From: CAWKEY01 sp963848675
GTDB lineage: Bacteria > Pseudomonadota > Gammaproteobacteria > Methylococcales > Methylomonadaceae
Direction of reading: 5' to 3'
Length of the DNA stretch: 64,000 bases
Assembly: GCA_963848675.1 (NCBI GenBank)
Contig: CAWKEY010000027.1
Location: 124,001-188,000, forward strand
Shown: in pieces, positions 36,955 to 45,431 of the stretch
Position numbering within the stretch: position 1 is the stretch's first letter
How the letters are laid out: every line of letters begins with the position of its first letter
Made by a program: the position numbers and the translations under genes
The notes under the pieces: generated by a model
Databases searched by the model: none
Told to the model about the DNA's origin: nothing
Seen by the model: the letters and a program-made list of their open reading frames with translations, nothing else

Positions 36955-37789
36955 ATGAAGCAATATCTGCAATTACTGGAAAAGATTCTTGACGAAGGCA
37001 GTTTAAAAGGCGACAGAACCGGCAGCGGCACCCTGTCCATTTTTGGCCACCAGATGCGCTTTGTCCTGGAGCAGGGTTTCCCGCTCGTGACCACCAAGAA
37101 GATCCACTTAAAATCCATTATTCATGAATTGCTGTGGTTTTTAAGAGGCGAGACCAGCCTGACCTATCTGCATCAGCACAGAGTCAGCATCTGGGATGAA
37201 TGGGCCGATGCGCAGGGTGAACTGGGCCCCGTGTACGGATATCAATGGCGCTCATGGCCGGCAGCCGATGGCCGGCATATCGATCAGATTCAGCACGATC
37301 GTTGAACAACTGAAAACCACGCCCAACAGCCGCCGCATTATTGTTTCCGCCTGGAATGTGGCCGATTTGCCCGATGAACGCATCAGCCCGCAGCAGAACG
37401 TCGCGCTGGGCAAAATGGCCCTGGCGCCCTGCCACACGTTTTTTCAATTCTATGTGGCCGACGGCAAGCTGTCCTGCCAGCTCTACCAGCGCAGCTGCGA
37501 CACGTTTATAGGTTTGCCGTTCAACATTGCCAGTTACGCCTTATTAACGCACATGGTGGCTCAGCAGTGCGATTTGGAAGTCGGTGACTTTATCTGGACC
37601 GGCGGTGATGTGCATCTGTATCTGAATCATCAGGAACAGGCCAGATTGCAATTAAACCGCACTCCTTATGAGCTGCCCGCGTTAAAAATCAGGCGTAAAC
37701 CGGCATCGATTTTTGACTATCAGTATGATGATTTTGAAATTGTAAATTATCAGGCGCATGACCATATCAAGGCGCCGATTTCGGTATAA
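36955..37789 (+). pseudogene. thyA: Thymidylate synthase ThyA, interrupted by a +1 frameshift
   Basis: Converts dUMP to dTMP with methylene-tetrahydrofolate. The first frame gives MKQYLQLLEKILDEG, GDRTGSGTLSIFGHQMRF, WGDEWADAQGELGPVYGYQWR-type sequence (IWDEWADAQGELGPVYGYQW) and stops at 37305. The other frame picks up STIVEQLKTTPNSRRIIVSAWN, then LAPCHTFFQFYVADGKLSCQ with the catalytic Cys, LYQRSCDTFIGLPFNIASYA and the normal end. One extra T at 37289/37290 (CAGATCAGC to CAGATTCAGC) explains the split. Every active-site segment is intact apart from that base. Confidence 0.88.
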
Positions 37790-37856
37790 CGCCGTAGTTA
37801 GAGGCTTTCGACTCAAGCCCTGTATCTAAAAATGACATCCTTATAGATTTTTTCTT

Positions 37857-38369
37857 ATGTTAATTAACAGTCTTTCCTTCTTGTTCAGTTTTACTGCTTT
37901 TATCAGCGAAATTGAAGCGGCCCTGGTTGCGGCGTTGATCTGGTTGCTGATTGGCATGGTAACTCCGCAGCCTTTGCCGCATTGGGAGACCGGACGACCC
38001 AAAAATCTGTATTGGTTTTTACAAGCGGGCTGGCTGGGCCATTTGCCATTGAAGCATGCTTTCTGGCCCTTTTTCGTGCTGCTCAACGCGGCGCTGTTTT
38101 ATAACGACTATCGGGCTATGCAGGGCACGTTCACCGTTGCCAGCTGGACCACGGTGCATGTCATGCTGGCCATGCCTTTGATCTACTGGACAGGCGCAGT
38201 CTGGCGTTGCTCGGACAAGTGTTCGGCAAGGTTTTGGTCGTGTCTTGCTCGGTTTTTAACGGTAGCGGCCTATCTCGATTTTGGTCTGCGCTGGGTCATT
38301 CGCGAATACTACCCACAAATTTTGTTCAACTGCCAGCAGATGATCATTGAATGGGGCGATTGTTTTTAA
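37857..38369 (+). CDS. Uncharacterised membrane protein
   Basis: A 170-residue protein with four predicted membrane helices: about residues 4-35 (with an acidic break SEIEAA), 63-83 (KHAFWPFFVLLNAALFYND), 95-115 (VHVMLAMPLIYWTGAVW) and 128-145. It is rich in Trp and aromatic residues. No family recognised and no soluble domain. It stands alone after thyA, just before a decayed region. The ATG follows a TTTTCTT stretch without a clear ribosome site, so the start is uncertain. Confidence 0.6.
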   Translation: MLINSLSFLFSFTAFISEIEAALVAALIWLLIGMVTPQPLPHWETGRPKNLYWFLQAGWLGHLPLKHAFWPFFVLLNAALFYNDYRAMQGTFTVASWTTVHVMLAMPLIYWTGAVWRCSDKCSARFWSCLARFLTVAAYLDFGLRWVIREYYPQILFNCQQMIIEWGDCF

Positions 38370-38529
38370 AATTTCGGCTATTGCCCTTGAAGGGGATGAT
38401 GGTCTGACACGCAGAAACCTCGGCATTGGGGCGGGCAAACGCCAGGATCGGATCAAAGTGTCTTATCGCACTCAAAAATATGCGGACGAAGGGCGGCCTT
38501 GATTCGAAGCAGTTGCAGGCACAGCCATT

Positions 38530-39120
38530 GTGTTTGTCAGCCGGGAAATCTCCGATCCCAAGGGGATGCTTGCTAATTTGCCACCCAATGAGGTCAAGAA
38601 AACACCGGAACCAGCACCACTGCCGCCAGAGTTAGTGGCTGAGCTCATCGAGAAGAGAATTCAACAGCTTTTTAGAACGCTGCTGATGCAGGAACCACGA
38701 GGGCATAAGGACATGTTTGGTATCATCCTGACACCACCGGCCCACCCGAAAGCCCATTATGGTCTCCTGTTCATCCACAGCGAGGGCTATATCGACATGT
38801 GCGGCCATAGCATCATGAGCGCTACGACCGCACTCATCGAGACCGGCATGGTTTCGCCAAGCGAGCCGGAAACCCGTGTTGTGTTAGACACCCCGCTGGC
38901 TTGATCGAAGCGCACGCCAGAATCGTTGAAAACCGGGTCACTGAAGTGTCGGTCGCCAATGTTCCCTCCTTCCTCTACGCCAAGGACGTGACAATCGATT
39001 TGTCTGAAATCGGCAGCATCAACGTCGATGTGGCATTTGGCGGGAATTTCTTTGCCTTAGTTCCGGCCAAGGCTTTGGGGGTTGCCGTGCAGTCTCAAAC
39101 CCCGGTCTCCAGCGTCGTCA
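38530..39120 (+). pseudogene. Proline racemase-family gene remnant
   Basis: Degraded member of the proline racemase / hydroxyproline epimerase family. Frame 1 carries LMQEPRGHKDMFGIILTPPA and SEGYIDMCGHSIMSATTALIETG, the segment with the first catalytic cysteine, and stops at 38904; frame 3 continues LIEAHARIVENRVTEVSVAN and VDVAFGGNFFALVPAKALG, then loses similarity near 39115. A single missing base near 38896 separates them. The N-terminus is replaced by unrelated codons (with an in-frame TGA at 38500), and the C-terminal third, with the second cysteine, is absent. It ends 50 bases before the nifE regulatory sites. Confidence 0.78.
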
Positions 39121-39166
39121 ATATTGCTCCAATATCAGCTTGCTTGTTCTATCCTTCCAGACGATT

Positions 39167-39182
39167 TGTAAGCTTTCCTACA
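39167..39182 (+). promoter_or_regulatory. NifA-type upstream activator site (TGT-N10-ACA) for nifE
   Basis: TGTAAGCTTTCCTACA matches the NifA binding consensus TGT-N10-ACA exactly. It lies about 78 bases upstream of the start of transcription expected from the sigma54 promoter at 39227. Such short sites occur by chance, but the position before a perfect -24/-12 promoter and nifE makes a functional site likely. Confidence 0.7.
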
Positions 39183-39226
39183 AAACTTTTCCTATCAATA
39201 GCCAATAAAATCAATACTATAAAACA

Positions 39227-39241
39227 TGGCACAATGGTTGC
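39227..39241 (+). promoter_or_regulatory. Sigma54 promoter of the nifENX cluster
   Basis: TGGCACAATGGTTGC is an excellent -24/-12 element: GG and GC are separated by exactly 10 bases, and it matches the consensus TGGCAC-N5-TTGC. The nifE ATG lies 40 bases downstream. Transcription would need RpoN and a bacterial enhancer-binding protein, presumably NifA. Confidence 0.85.
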
Positions 39242-39280
39242 TGTACCAGATATAAACAAAGCCATTTGGTATAAGCATCC

Positions 39281-40714
39281 ATGAAATCAACAAAAGACAT
39301 TTCCGCGCTACTGGACGAACCAGCCTGTGAGCATAATAAAAAGGAAAAGTCCGGTTGTGCAAAACCCAAACCTGGCGCTTCGGCGGGCGGCTGTGCTTTT
39401 GACGGGGCGCAGATTGCCTTGTTGCCGATTGCCGATGTCGCGCATATCGTCCACGGGCCAATCGCCTGTGCGGGCAGTTCCTGGGATAACCGGGGTACGC
39501 GGTCGTCCGGGGCAGATTTATACCGCATCGGCATGACCACCGATTTAACCGAACAAGACATCATCATGGGCCGCGCGGAAAAGCGTCTGTTCCATGCCAT
39601 CAAACAGGCGATTGACACTTATTCCCCACCCGCGGTGTTTATTTATAACACCTGCGTTCCTGCGTTGATTGGGGATGATATTAATGCCGTGTGTAAATCC
39701 GCTCAGGAACGCTGGGGCGTTCCTGTAGTGCCGATTGATTGTGCCGGGTTTTACGGTACCAAGAATCTTGGTAACCGCATCGCCGGTGACGCGATGATCA
39801 ATCATGTGATCGGCACCCGCGATCCCGACCCCTTGCCTTTAACCGTTCAACGCGCAGAAATAAAAATCCATGACGTTAATCTGATTGGCGAATACAACAT
39901 CGCCGGTGAATTCTGGCATGTGCTGCCGCTGCTGGATGAACTGGGCTTGCGGGTGTTGTGCACCTTGTCCGGCGATGCGCGCTTTCGTGAAGTGCAAACC
40001 ATGCACAAGGCGGAAGTCAATATGATGGTGTGCTCGAAAGCCATGGTCAATGTCGCACGCAAGTTACAGCAACAGTACGATACACCCTGGTTTGAAGGCA
40101 GTTTTTACGGCATTACCGACACCAGCCAGGCGCTAAGGGATTTCGCCAAAGCGCTTAGCGATGCAGATTTAATAGAACGTACGGAGGCGCTGATACTGCG
40201 CGAAGAAACCCGGATCAGAACAGAGCTGGAGCCTTGGAAAGCGCGCCTAAAAGACAAGCGGGTGTTGCTGTTTACCGGCGGCGTAAAAAGCTGGTCGGTG
40301 ATTTCCGCCTTGCAAGATTTGGGCATGGTGGTCGTCGCCACCGGCACCAAGAAATCAACCGAAGAGGACAAGGCCAGAATCCGCGAACTGATGGGCGAAG
40401 ACACGGTGATGATCGACGACGGCAGCCCCAGGGCGTTGCTGAAAATCGTCCATGATTACAAGGCCGATATTCTGATCGCCGGTGGCCGTAATATGTATAC
40501 CGCGCTAAAAGCCAAAGTGCCGTTTCTGGATATTAATCAGGAACGTGAATTCGGTTATGAAGGCTATCAGGGCATGCTGGAACTGGTGCGCCAATTGGCA
40601 CTGACGATTGAAAGTCCGGTATGGAAGGCGGTTAGAGCGCCTGCACCTTGGAAAAAAATCCCCCCTGGCCCCCCTTTGTTAAAGGGGGGCGATTCTATGG
40701 TGGAGGCTGCGTAA
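39281..40714 (+). CDS. nifE: Nitrogenase iron-molybdenum cofactor biosynthesis protein NifE
   Basis: With NifN forms the scaffold on which the NifB cofactor is matured to FeMo-co. The 477-residue protein is NifD-like: HIVHGPIACAGSSWDNRG near residue 56 and IYNTCVPALIGDDINAV near 123 hold cluster-ligand cysteines, and LFTGGVKSWSVISALQDLGM lies near 331. N-terminal Cys-rich segment (CEHNKKEKSGCAKPK) precedes the fold. The last 17 or so residues (KKIPPGPPLLKGGDS) come from an inserted C-run/G-run palindrome. nifN starts on the last base of the stop codon. Confidence 0.96.
   Translation: MKSTKDISALLDEPACEHNKKEKSGCAKPKPGASAGGCAFDGAQIALLPIADVAHIVHGPIACAGSSWDNRGTRSSGADLYRIGMTTDLTEQDIIMGRAEKRLFHAIKQAIDTYSPPAVFIYNTCVPALIGDDINAVCKSAQERWGVPVVPIDCAGFYGTKNLGNRIAGDAMINHVIGTRDPDPLPLTVQRAEIKIHDVNLIGEYNIAGEFWHVLPLLDELGLRVLCTLSGDARFREVQTMHKAEVNMMVCSKAMVNVARKLQQQYDTPWFEGSFYGITDTSQALRDFAKALSDADLIERTEALILREETRIRTELEPWKARLKDKRVLLFTGGVKSWSVISALQDLGMVVVATGTKKSTEEDKARIRELMGEDTVMIDDGSPRALLKIVHDYKADILIAGGRNMYTALKAKVPFLDINQEREFGYEGYQGMLELVRQLALTIESPVWKAVRAPAPWKKIPPGPPLLKGGDSMVEAA
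40669..40689. repeat. C6/G6 palindrome inserted in the 3-prime end of nifE
   Basis: Six C, TTTGTTAAA, six G form a 21-base near-palindrome, preceded by another C run at 40660-40665. It resembles the short CCCCCTTTG...CAAAGGGGG repeats scattered in several bacterial genomes. Here it is in frame and supplies part of the nifE C-terminal tail, directly before nifN. Confidence 0.7.
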
Positions 40715-42111
40715 TGGCTGACATCCTGAAAAGAAACAAGGCGCTATCGGTCAATCCGCTGAAAGCCAGCCAGCCAATCGGCGGCGCTCTGGCTACGCTA
40801 GGTTTTAATCGCGCCATGCCGATGCTGCACGGCTCGCAAGGCTGCACTGCTTTCGCCAAAGTATTTTTTGTCCGCCACTTCAGGGAACCTATTCCCTTGC
40901 AAAGCACGGCAATGGATCAGGGCAGCTCGGTGATGGGCGCAGACGAAAATGTAGTTGAAGGCATTAAAACTATTGCCGAAAAATCCCGCCCTGCGTTGAT
41001 TACCATTTTGACTACCGGCTTGGCGGAAACGCAAGGCTGCGATGTGCAACGGAATGTCAGGGAGTTCAGGGAAGCGTATCCGGAATTTGCCGATGTTGCC
41101 GTCGTCGCAGTCAATACCCCTGATTTTACCGGCAGTGTCGAAACCGGCTTTGCGGCGACACTTACCGAAATAATCCGTGCGGTAGTGCCGGATGCCAAAG
41201 AGGCTGGCACTTACCCGGGTAAACGGAAACGCCAGGTTAATGTCTTGGTCAATTACATGCTGACGCCCGGCGACCTGGAAGCGCTGCGGGATATTTTTGA
41301 ACAATTCCAGCTCAGACCGGTTTTTGTACCGGATATTTCCGATTCACTGGATGGTTGTCTCACCGATGAAGATTTCAGCCCGGTAACTATTGGCGGTACT
41401 CATTTATCAGAAATGGCAACGCTGGGTGATGCACTGGCTACGGTGGTTATCGGCCCATCGCTTGCCAAAGCAGCGGAAGTGCTGGAAGAAAAAACCGGCG
41501 TTCCAACCTATAGCATCGATCATCTTTACGGCCTGAAAGCCAATGATGCGCTGATTTCCGCATTGGCTGAAATCAGCGGCAATGACGTCCCTGAACGCAT
41601 CGAACGGCAGCGCTCACAATTGCAGGACGCCATGCTGGACACGCATTTCATGCTCGGACAGTTACGCATCGCTATTGCCGCCGATGCCGATTTATTGAAT
41701 GCCTTTGTCGATCTGGTTCAGGAAATGGGTTCAGAAGTGGTTGCCGCTGTGACTTCGTGCAACGTGCCATTATTAGCGCGGATTCCTGTCGCCAGCATCA
41801 AAATTGGCGACCTTGAAGATATGGAAAATATAGGCAAGGCCAATAAGGTGCAATTGGTGATTGGCAATTCCCATGCGGTCGATACCGCTAAAAGACTGGG
41901 CACTCCCATTTTGAGAGCCGGTTTTCCGTTATACGACATTATCGGCGGCTATCAGAAAACCTGGATCGGTTATCGCGGCACCCGGCAAACGCTGTTTGAT
42001 TTGGCCAACCTGGTCATCAATTATTCGCATGAAGAAATTCCGGTTTACCGTTCTGTGTACGCCCAAAAACCGGCCAGCGAACTTACCGATTATCGACTGT
42101 CATGTCATTAA
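40714..42111 (+). CDS. nifN: Nitrogenase iron-molybdenum cofactor biosynthesis protein NifN
   Basis: NifK-like partner of NifE in the FeMo-co assembly scaffold. The start MADILKRNKALSVNPLKASQPIG overlaps the nifE stop by one base (TAATG). The 465-residue protein shows LGFNRAMPMLHGSQGCTAFA near residue 28, HFREPIPLQSTAMDQGSSVMG near 54, LTTGLAETQGCDV near 100 and FPLYDIIGGYQKTWIGYRGT near 415. In-frame codons upstream of this start lie within nifE and are not used. Confidence 0.96.
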   Translation: MADILKRNKALSVNPLKASQPIGGALATLGFNRAMPMLHGSQGCTAFAKVFFVRHFREPIPLQSTAMDQGSSVMGADENVVEGIKTIAEKSRPALITILTTGLAETQGCDVQRNVREFREAYPEFADVAVVAVNTPDFTGSVETGFAATLTEIIRAVVPDAKEAGTYPGKRKRQVNVLVNYMLTPGDLEALRDIFEQFQLRPVFVPDISDSLDGCLTDEDFSPVTIGGTHLSEMATLGDALATVVIGPSLAKAAEVLEEKTGVPTYSIDHLYGLKANDALISALAEISGNDVPERIERQRSQLQDAMLDTHFMLGQLRIAIAADADLLNAFVDLVQEMGSEVVAAVTSCNVPLLARIPVASIKIGDLEDMENIGKANKVQLVIGNSHAVDTAKRLGTPILRAGFPLYDIIGGYQKTWIGYRGTRQTLFDLANLVINYSHEEIPVYRSVYAQKPASELTDYRLSCH

Positions 42112-42155
42112 CCCGGCGTATGCACGTTGTGCAATCTACTGATAAAAGGGGATTT

Positions 42156-42587
42156 ATGGAAACAGCATTAAAAGTAGCTTTTGCCACTACCGATATGGAA
42201 ACGGTAAATCAGCATTTTGGTTCGGCCAAATCCTTCGCGGTCTATGCCGTCGATAGGGAAAATTCCGAACTGCTGGAGGCTGCCCAGTTTGGCGAACTCA
42301 GCCAGGATGGCAATGAAGACAAGCTGTCCGTCAAGATTGAATTACTTAATGGTTGTGCTGCTGTGTATTGCCAGGCCATTGGCGGCTCGGCCATTAACCA
42401 GCTAATTGCCAAAAACATACAACCTGTCAAGGTGCATGAAGGCAGCAAGATCAAGGACCTGATTGTTGACCTGCAAAATGAAATAAAAGCCGGACCTTCA
42501 AATTGGCTGGCAAAAGCGATTAATCAACACAAAGGTCCCGATCCTGAGCGTTTTAGCAAGATGGAAGATGAGGGGTGGGATGAATAG
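42156..42587 (+). CDS. nifX: Nitrogen fixation protein NifX
   Basis: Small carrier of NifB-co / VK-cluster during FeMo-co assembly. The 143-residue form METALKVAFATTDMETVNQHFG is preferred: AAAAGGGG lies upstream, while codons before it overlap nifN. It has the dinitrogenase iron-molybdenum cofactor (NifX/NafY) fold with HFGSAKSFAVYAVD near residue 20 and LNGCAAVYCQAIGGSAINQL near 66. Its stop is followed at once by a dispersed palindrome. Confidence 0.93.
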   Translation: METALKVAFATTDMETVNQHFGSAKSFAVYAVDRENSELLEAAQFGELSQDGNEDKLSVKIELLNGCAAVYCQAIGGSAINQLIAKNIQPVKVHEGSKIKDLIVDLQNEIKAGPSNWLAKAINQHKGPDPERFSKMEDEGWDE

Positions 42588-42588
42588 T

Positions 42589-42649
42589 GTAGGGTACGCA
42601 CCGCGTGCCTTTCTATGACTTTGAAAATGGTACGCAATGCGTACCCTAC
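42589..42649. repeat. Dispersed palindrome, copy 1 (GTAGGGTACGC type)
   Basis: A 61-base element with ends GTAGGGTACGCACCGCG and ATGCGTACCCTAC that can fold into a long hairpin. Related copies lie at 56514-56570 and 62558-62614. This copy fills the gap between nifX and the NifX-associated gene. Confidence 0.85.
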
Positions 42650-42678
42650 TACTCACTTTTTATAACGGAGAAAACAAA

Positions 42679-43152
42679 ATGGCCACTGCTGCATTAGTCG
42701 TACAAGAAGACGATATCAATCTAGGTTCTGAAATTGTCAAAGATATGATTAAACAATTACGCGCGATTGATACTTACGATACCTATGAGGGTTGGTCAGA
42801 AGCAAAAATCATCGACCCTATCGTATTAACTAAAGAGCGTAAACAAAACATTCCGGTGATCGGCGATCCCGATGAAATTACCATTGCCCGCTTGAAAGCC
42901 TATTACAACTCATTGGCTACACTCATTGAGAAAAAATCCGGTCTGATGGCTGCACCTATCGTTCATATTAGCCACGAAGGCTTTGGCCGCGCGTTAATCA
43001 TGGTCGGAAAATTAGTCGTGGTCGATAAAATCTTGCGTGATACCCACCGTTTCGGCTTCTCAAGCCTGGAGGATCTGCGCGATAAAAGCAACAAGGTCAT
43101 CGAGAAAGCGCTCGGATTAATCGAAAAATATCACAACGCTGCCACCGACTAA
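42679..43152 (+). CDS. NifX-associated nitrogen fixation protein (DUF269)
   Basis: Conserved nif-cluster protein of unknown biochemical role, nearly always just after nifX. The ATG giving MATAALVVQEDDINLGSEIV has a CGGAG site 7-11 bases upstream. The 157-residue protein shows TYDTYEGWSEAKIIDPIVLT near residue 34 and IVHISHEGFGRALIMVGKLV near 93, which I recognise from this family. It is 11 bases before the Rop-like gene. Confidence 0.88.
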   Translation: MATAALVVQEDDINLGSEIVKDMIKQLRAIDTYDTYEGWSEAKIIDPIVLTKERKQNIPVIGDPDEITIARLKAYYNSLATLIEKKSGLMAAPIVHISHEGFGRALIMVGKLVVVDKILRDTHRFGFSSLEDLRDKSNKVIEKALGLIEKYHNAATD

Positions 43153-43163
43153 GGAGTATTCCC

Positions 43164-43379
43164 ATGACCCCTGAAGAATTGAGAAAGTTGGAAAAGGAAG
43201 TAAAAAAGACCAAGCGTTTGGCCAGTGAACAGGCGATGGAATTACATGATCTGATTGAAGATCGCCTGCCTGATGCTTACGGTGAATTACTGGGTATTGC
43301 GCAGGCGACTTACGATGCTTGTAAAGCCTGGGATGAAGCCAATCAAAAACTGATTGCCGCACAAACCGAAGCTGCCTGA
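43164..43379 (+). CDS. Rop-like small nif-cluster protein (DUF683 / CCE_0567 family)
   Basis: A 71-residue helical-hairpin protein found beside nifX-associated genes. The sequence is two amphipathic helices (about residues 3-32 and 36-66) joined by LPDAYGE, with heptad-like leucines. AAGGAG precedes the ATG. Family members form small helical bundles; function in nitrogen fixation is unknown. ferredoxin III follows after 14 bases. Confidence 0.85.
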   Translation: MTPEELRKLEKEVKKTKRLASEQAMELHDLIEDRLPDAYGELLGIAQATYDACKAWDEANQKLIAAQTEAA

Positions 43380-43393
43380 GCTGGAGAAAAGTC

Positions 43394-43711
43394 ATGTCTG
43401 AATTTGTAACTGGCGTTACCTTTGGCGGCACCGAATGGACACCTGCTTATGTAACCGACATCAACCAAAAAACCTGCATTGGTTGCGGGCGTTGCTTTAA
43501 AGTCTGCCCTCGCGATGTGTTCGATCTGGTTGAAAAAGCTGAAGCCCTTGATCCAGAGGACTTTGATGATGATTATGGCGATTTTGAAGACGACGATGAC
43601 AACAGTATGGTCATGAGCATAAAAAACGGCCTTGATTGTATCGGCTGTGAAGCTTGCTCAAAAGTGTGTCCAAAAGACTGTTTTACTCACGAACACAAAC
43701 AGGCCGCTTAA
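43394..43711 (+). CDS. fdxB: Nif-specific ferredoxin III
   Basis: Electron carrier with two [4Fe-4S] clusters. The 105-residue protein has CIGCGRCFKVCP at residues 30-41 and CIGCEACSKVCPKDC at about 81-95, a CxxCxxCxxxC pair. Between them is a very acidic insert (LDPEDFDDDYGDFEDDDD, about 54-71), typical of the nif-specific FdxB. Product is predicted cytoplasmic; it probably donates electrons to NifB or to cofactor assembly. Confidence 0.93.
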   Translation: MSEFVTGVTFGGTEWTPAYVTDINQKTCIGCGRCFKVCPRDVFDLVEKAEALDPEDFDDDYGDFEDDDDNSMVMSIKNGLDCIGCEACSKVCPKDCFTHEHKQAA

Positions 43712-43735
43712 TTATTTTGCTACAGGATTACGATC

Positions 43736-44060
43736 ATGCCCAGACCAGAAAAACATGTATTTGTTTGTACCCAAAACCGGCCACAAGGACATCCCAGAGG
43801 CTCTTGCGCCAGCAGTGGCTGCGCAGAAATCATGAATGAATTCATGAATGAAATACAAAGCCGCAATCTGTTTGAAAAAATCGCGCTGACCAATACCGGC
43901 TGCATGGGGCCATGCATGATGGGTCCCAGCGTTCTGGTTTATCCAGAAGGGATTATGTACGGCAGGTTGAAAAAAGGATGACGTGAAAACCATCATCGAG
44001 CAGCATCTGCTTGGCGGCGAGCCTGTTGCCAGCCTGATGGTTCCTGCCGAGGTCTGGTAA
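43736..44060 (+). pseudogene. Shethna protein I-type [2Fe-2S] ferredoxin, +1 frameshift near the C-terminus
   Basis: Thioredoxin-fold [2Fe-2S] ferredoxin of the Azotobacter FeSI type. The first frame has PEKHVFVCTQNRPQGHPRGSC, the CSSGC-type second cysteine region, and LTNTGCMGPCMMGPSVLVYP, so all cluster ligands are present. It stops at 43981 after GRLKKG; removing one G at 43976/43977 (AAAGGATGAC to AAAGATGAC) continues DDVKTIIEQHLLGGEPVASL and ends PAEVW at 44060, the normal family end and about 107 residues. Even unrepaired, the product would keep its cluster site. It lies between fdxB and unknown nif genes. Confidence 0.83.
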
Positions 44061-44091
44061 TTATGGATTTGGCCCCAGGAGTGATTGACTA

Positions 44092-44466
44092 ATGGATTTA
44101 TCGGAACATATCGCTCTTAACCGTCATTTGGCCGAACGTGTCTGTCTGCGGCTGAGTGAAGAAATCAACAAGCTGGGTTTTGCAGCAGCAGAAATTAAAT
44201 ACAATCCCAATTATGATGATGCCAGTTTCGAACTCATCAAAGACCCGTATACTGGAGAATATAACTTAACCTGCTATTGGTACGATGAGTTTAAAAAACA
44301 GCGTATCGGCAGGCTTCAGTTTAATAGCGATGGCACCTTTTACGCGGAATATGATGTTGTAAAAACCCATCCGGGCAAATTAACCTGGTTTGTTGAAGGC
44401 GTTACTGCCTGGGGTAAAGCCGATAACATTAAAGCTGAAGCCAAGTTGTTGCAAATACCCGGCTAG
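44092..44466 (+). CDS. Uncharacterised nif-cluster protein (124 residues)
   Basis: I do not recognise a family. The 124-residue soluble protein starts with a helix (LNRHLAERVCLRLSEEINKLG) followed by a beta-rich domain with many Tyr/Trp: KYNPNYDDASFELIKDPYTG, YNLTCYWYDEFKKQRIGRL, and GTFYAEYDVVKTHPGKLTWF. Two cysteines (about residues 18 and 63) are not in a cluster motif. Its place between the Shethna-type ferredoxin and the DUF364 gene, 5 bases before the latter, ties it to the nif transcript. Confidence 0.72.
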   Translation: MDLSEHIALNRHLAERVCLRLSEEINKLGFAAAEIKYNPNYDDASFELIKDPYTGEYNLTCYWYDEFKKQRIGRLQFNSDGTFYAEYDVVKTHPGKLTWFVEGVTAWGKADNIKAEAKLLQIPG

Positions 44467-44471
44467 CCGAA

Positions 44472-45431
44472 ATGGAAAAGCCCTCGCGAATTTATGAGCT
44501 GTTGCTGGATTACGCCGCCAGCGATACCCAGGTCACGGAACTAACCATCGGCCTGGTTTGGACAGTATGCAAAGCACAGCACTTGGGTCTGGCCATGAGT
44601 CCATGCCTGCCAACCCGCACCTTGCCATGGCCCGGTACATTGGCTGGCAAAACGCTGGGAGAACTGGCGGCCTGGATTAACGATTGGGAACCCTACAAAG
44701 CCACGGTAGGCATGGCGGCTGTTAATTGCAGCTTGAACCGCTACGAATTACCAGCAGGCATCACACTATTGGCCGCTGCCGATAGGGGCAATCTGGCCGT
44801 TTTTGAACATTTTCTACCGCAACTCAACGATAAAAAAGTGGTTGTGGTCGGCCGGTACCCAGGCATTGAACGCTATGCCGAAACATTCAATCTCAATATT
44901 CTGGAACGGCAACCGGTACATAACGATTTTCCTGATCCCGCCTGTGAATTTCTATTACCCGAGGCTGACTGGGTATTTTTAACCGCCAGTTCCATCACAA
45001 ACAAAACTTTCCCGCGCCTTGCCGAACTGGCACAAAACGCGACTACGGTATTAATGGGGCCGACCGTTCCATGGTTACCTGAGCTGCATGAATTCGGTAT
45101 CAATTATCTGGCAGGTCTGGAAGTCGTCGATCCCGTAAAGCTATACCAGACTGCGGCGGAAGGCGGCGGTGTGCGCATTTTTGAAAACGGTGCCCGTTAC
45201 CGGATCGTCGAGCTAATGCCTGGTAACAGCATGACCTGGCTGAAAAACCGGATAGCCGAGGACTATAGTGAAAAACAGCAACTGACTTCAGCCATGGAGC
45301 ATTGGTATGCCAGCGGAAAAAAGGGCCGGTTTCCTGAGCTTAACCCGCTTCATCAAGTTACAACGCGCCTCTCTCGTATGGATAGCAGTTATAAGCGACT
45401 GTGGGATACTCACCACGGAGTAGCGTCATGA
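44472..45431 (+). CDS. DUF364 Rossmann-like protein with DUF4213 N-terminal domain
   Basis: Family predicted to bind or chelate metal; role unproven. The 319-residue protein has an N-terminal DUF4213-like part (VTELTIGLVWTVCKAQHLGLAMSP, residues 22-45, split here by its ends) and a C-terminal Rossmann-like DUF364 part with KKVVVVGRYPGIERYAE near 119 and ATTVLMGPTVPWLPELHEFG near 194. The extra 50 residues at the end are polar and basic. It is translationally linked to genes on both sides, overlapping a 45-codon ORF by 4 bases. A job in metal handling for cofactor synthesis is plausible inference. Confidence 0.78.
   Translation: MEKPSRIYELLLDYAASDTQVTELTIGLVWTVCKAQHLGLAMSPCLPTRTLPWPGTLAGKTLGELAAWINDWEPYKATVGMAAVNCSLNRYELPAGITLLAAADRGNLAVFEHFLPQLNDKKVVVVGRYPGIERYAETFNLNILERQPVHNDFPDPACEFLLPEADWVFLTASSITNKTFPRLAELAQNATTVLMGPTVPWLPELHEFGINYLAGLEVVDPVKLYQTAAEGGGVRIFENGARYRIVELMPGNSMTWLKNRIAEDYSEKQQLTSAMEHWYASGKKGRFPELNPLHQVTTRLSRMDSSYKRLWDTHHGVAS

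Noticed and set aside
36401..36958. 185-codon open frame overlapping lgt
   Set aside because: Same strand as lgt but a different frame; composition is typical of a shadow frame (many R, H, C) and no family is recognisable.
38426..38635. 69-codon open frame before the racemase remnant
   Set aside because: Overlaps the racemase-like frame in another frame and has shadow-type composition.
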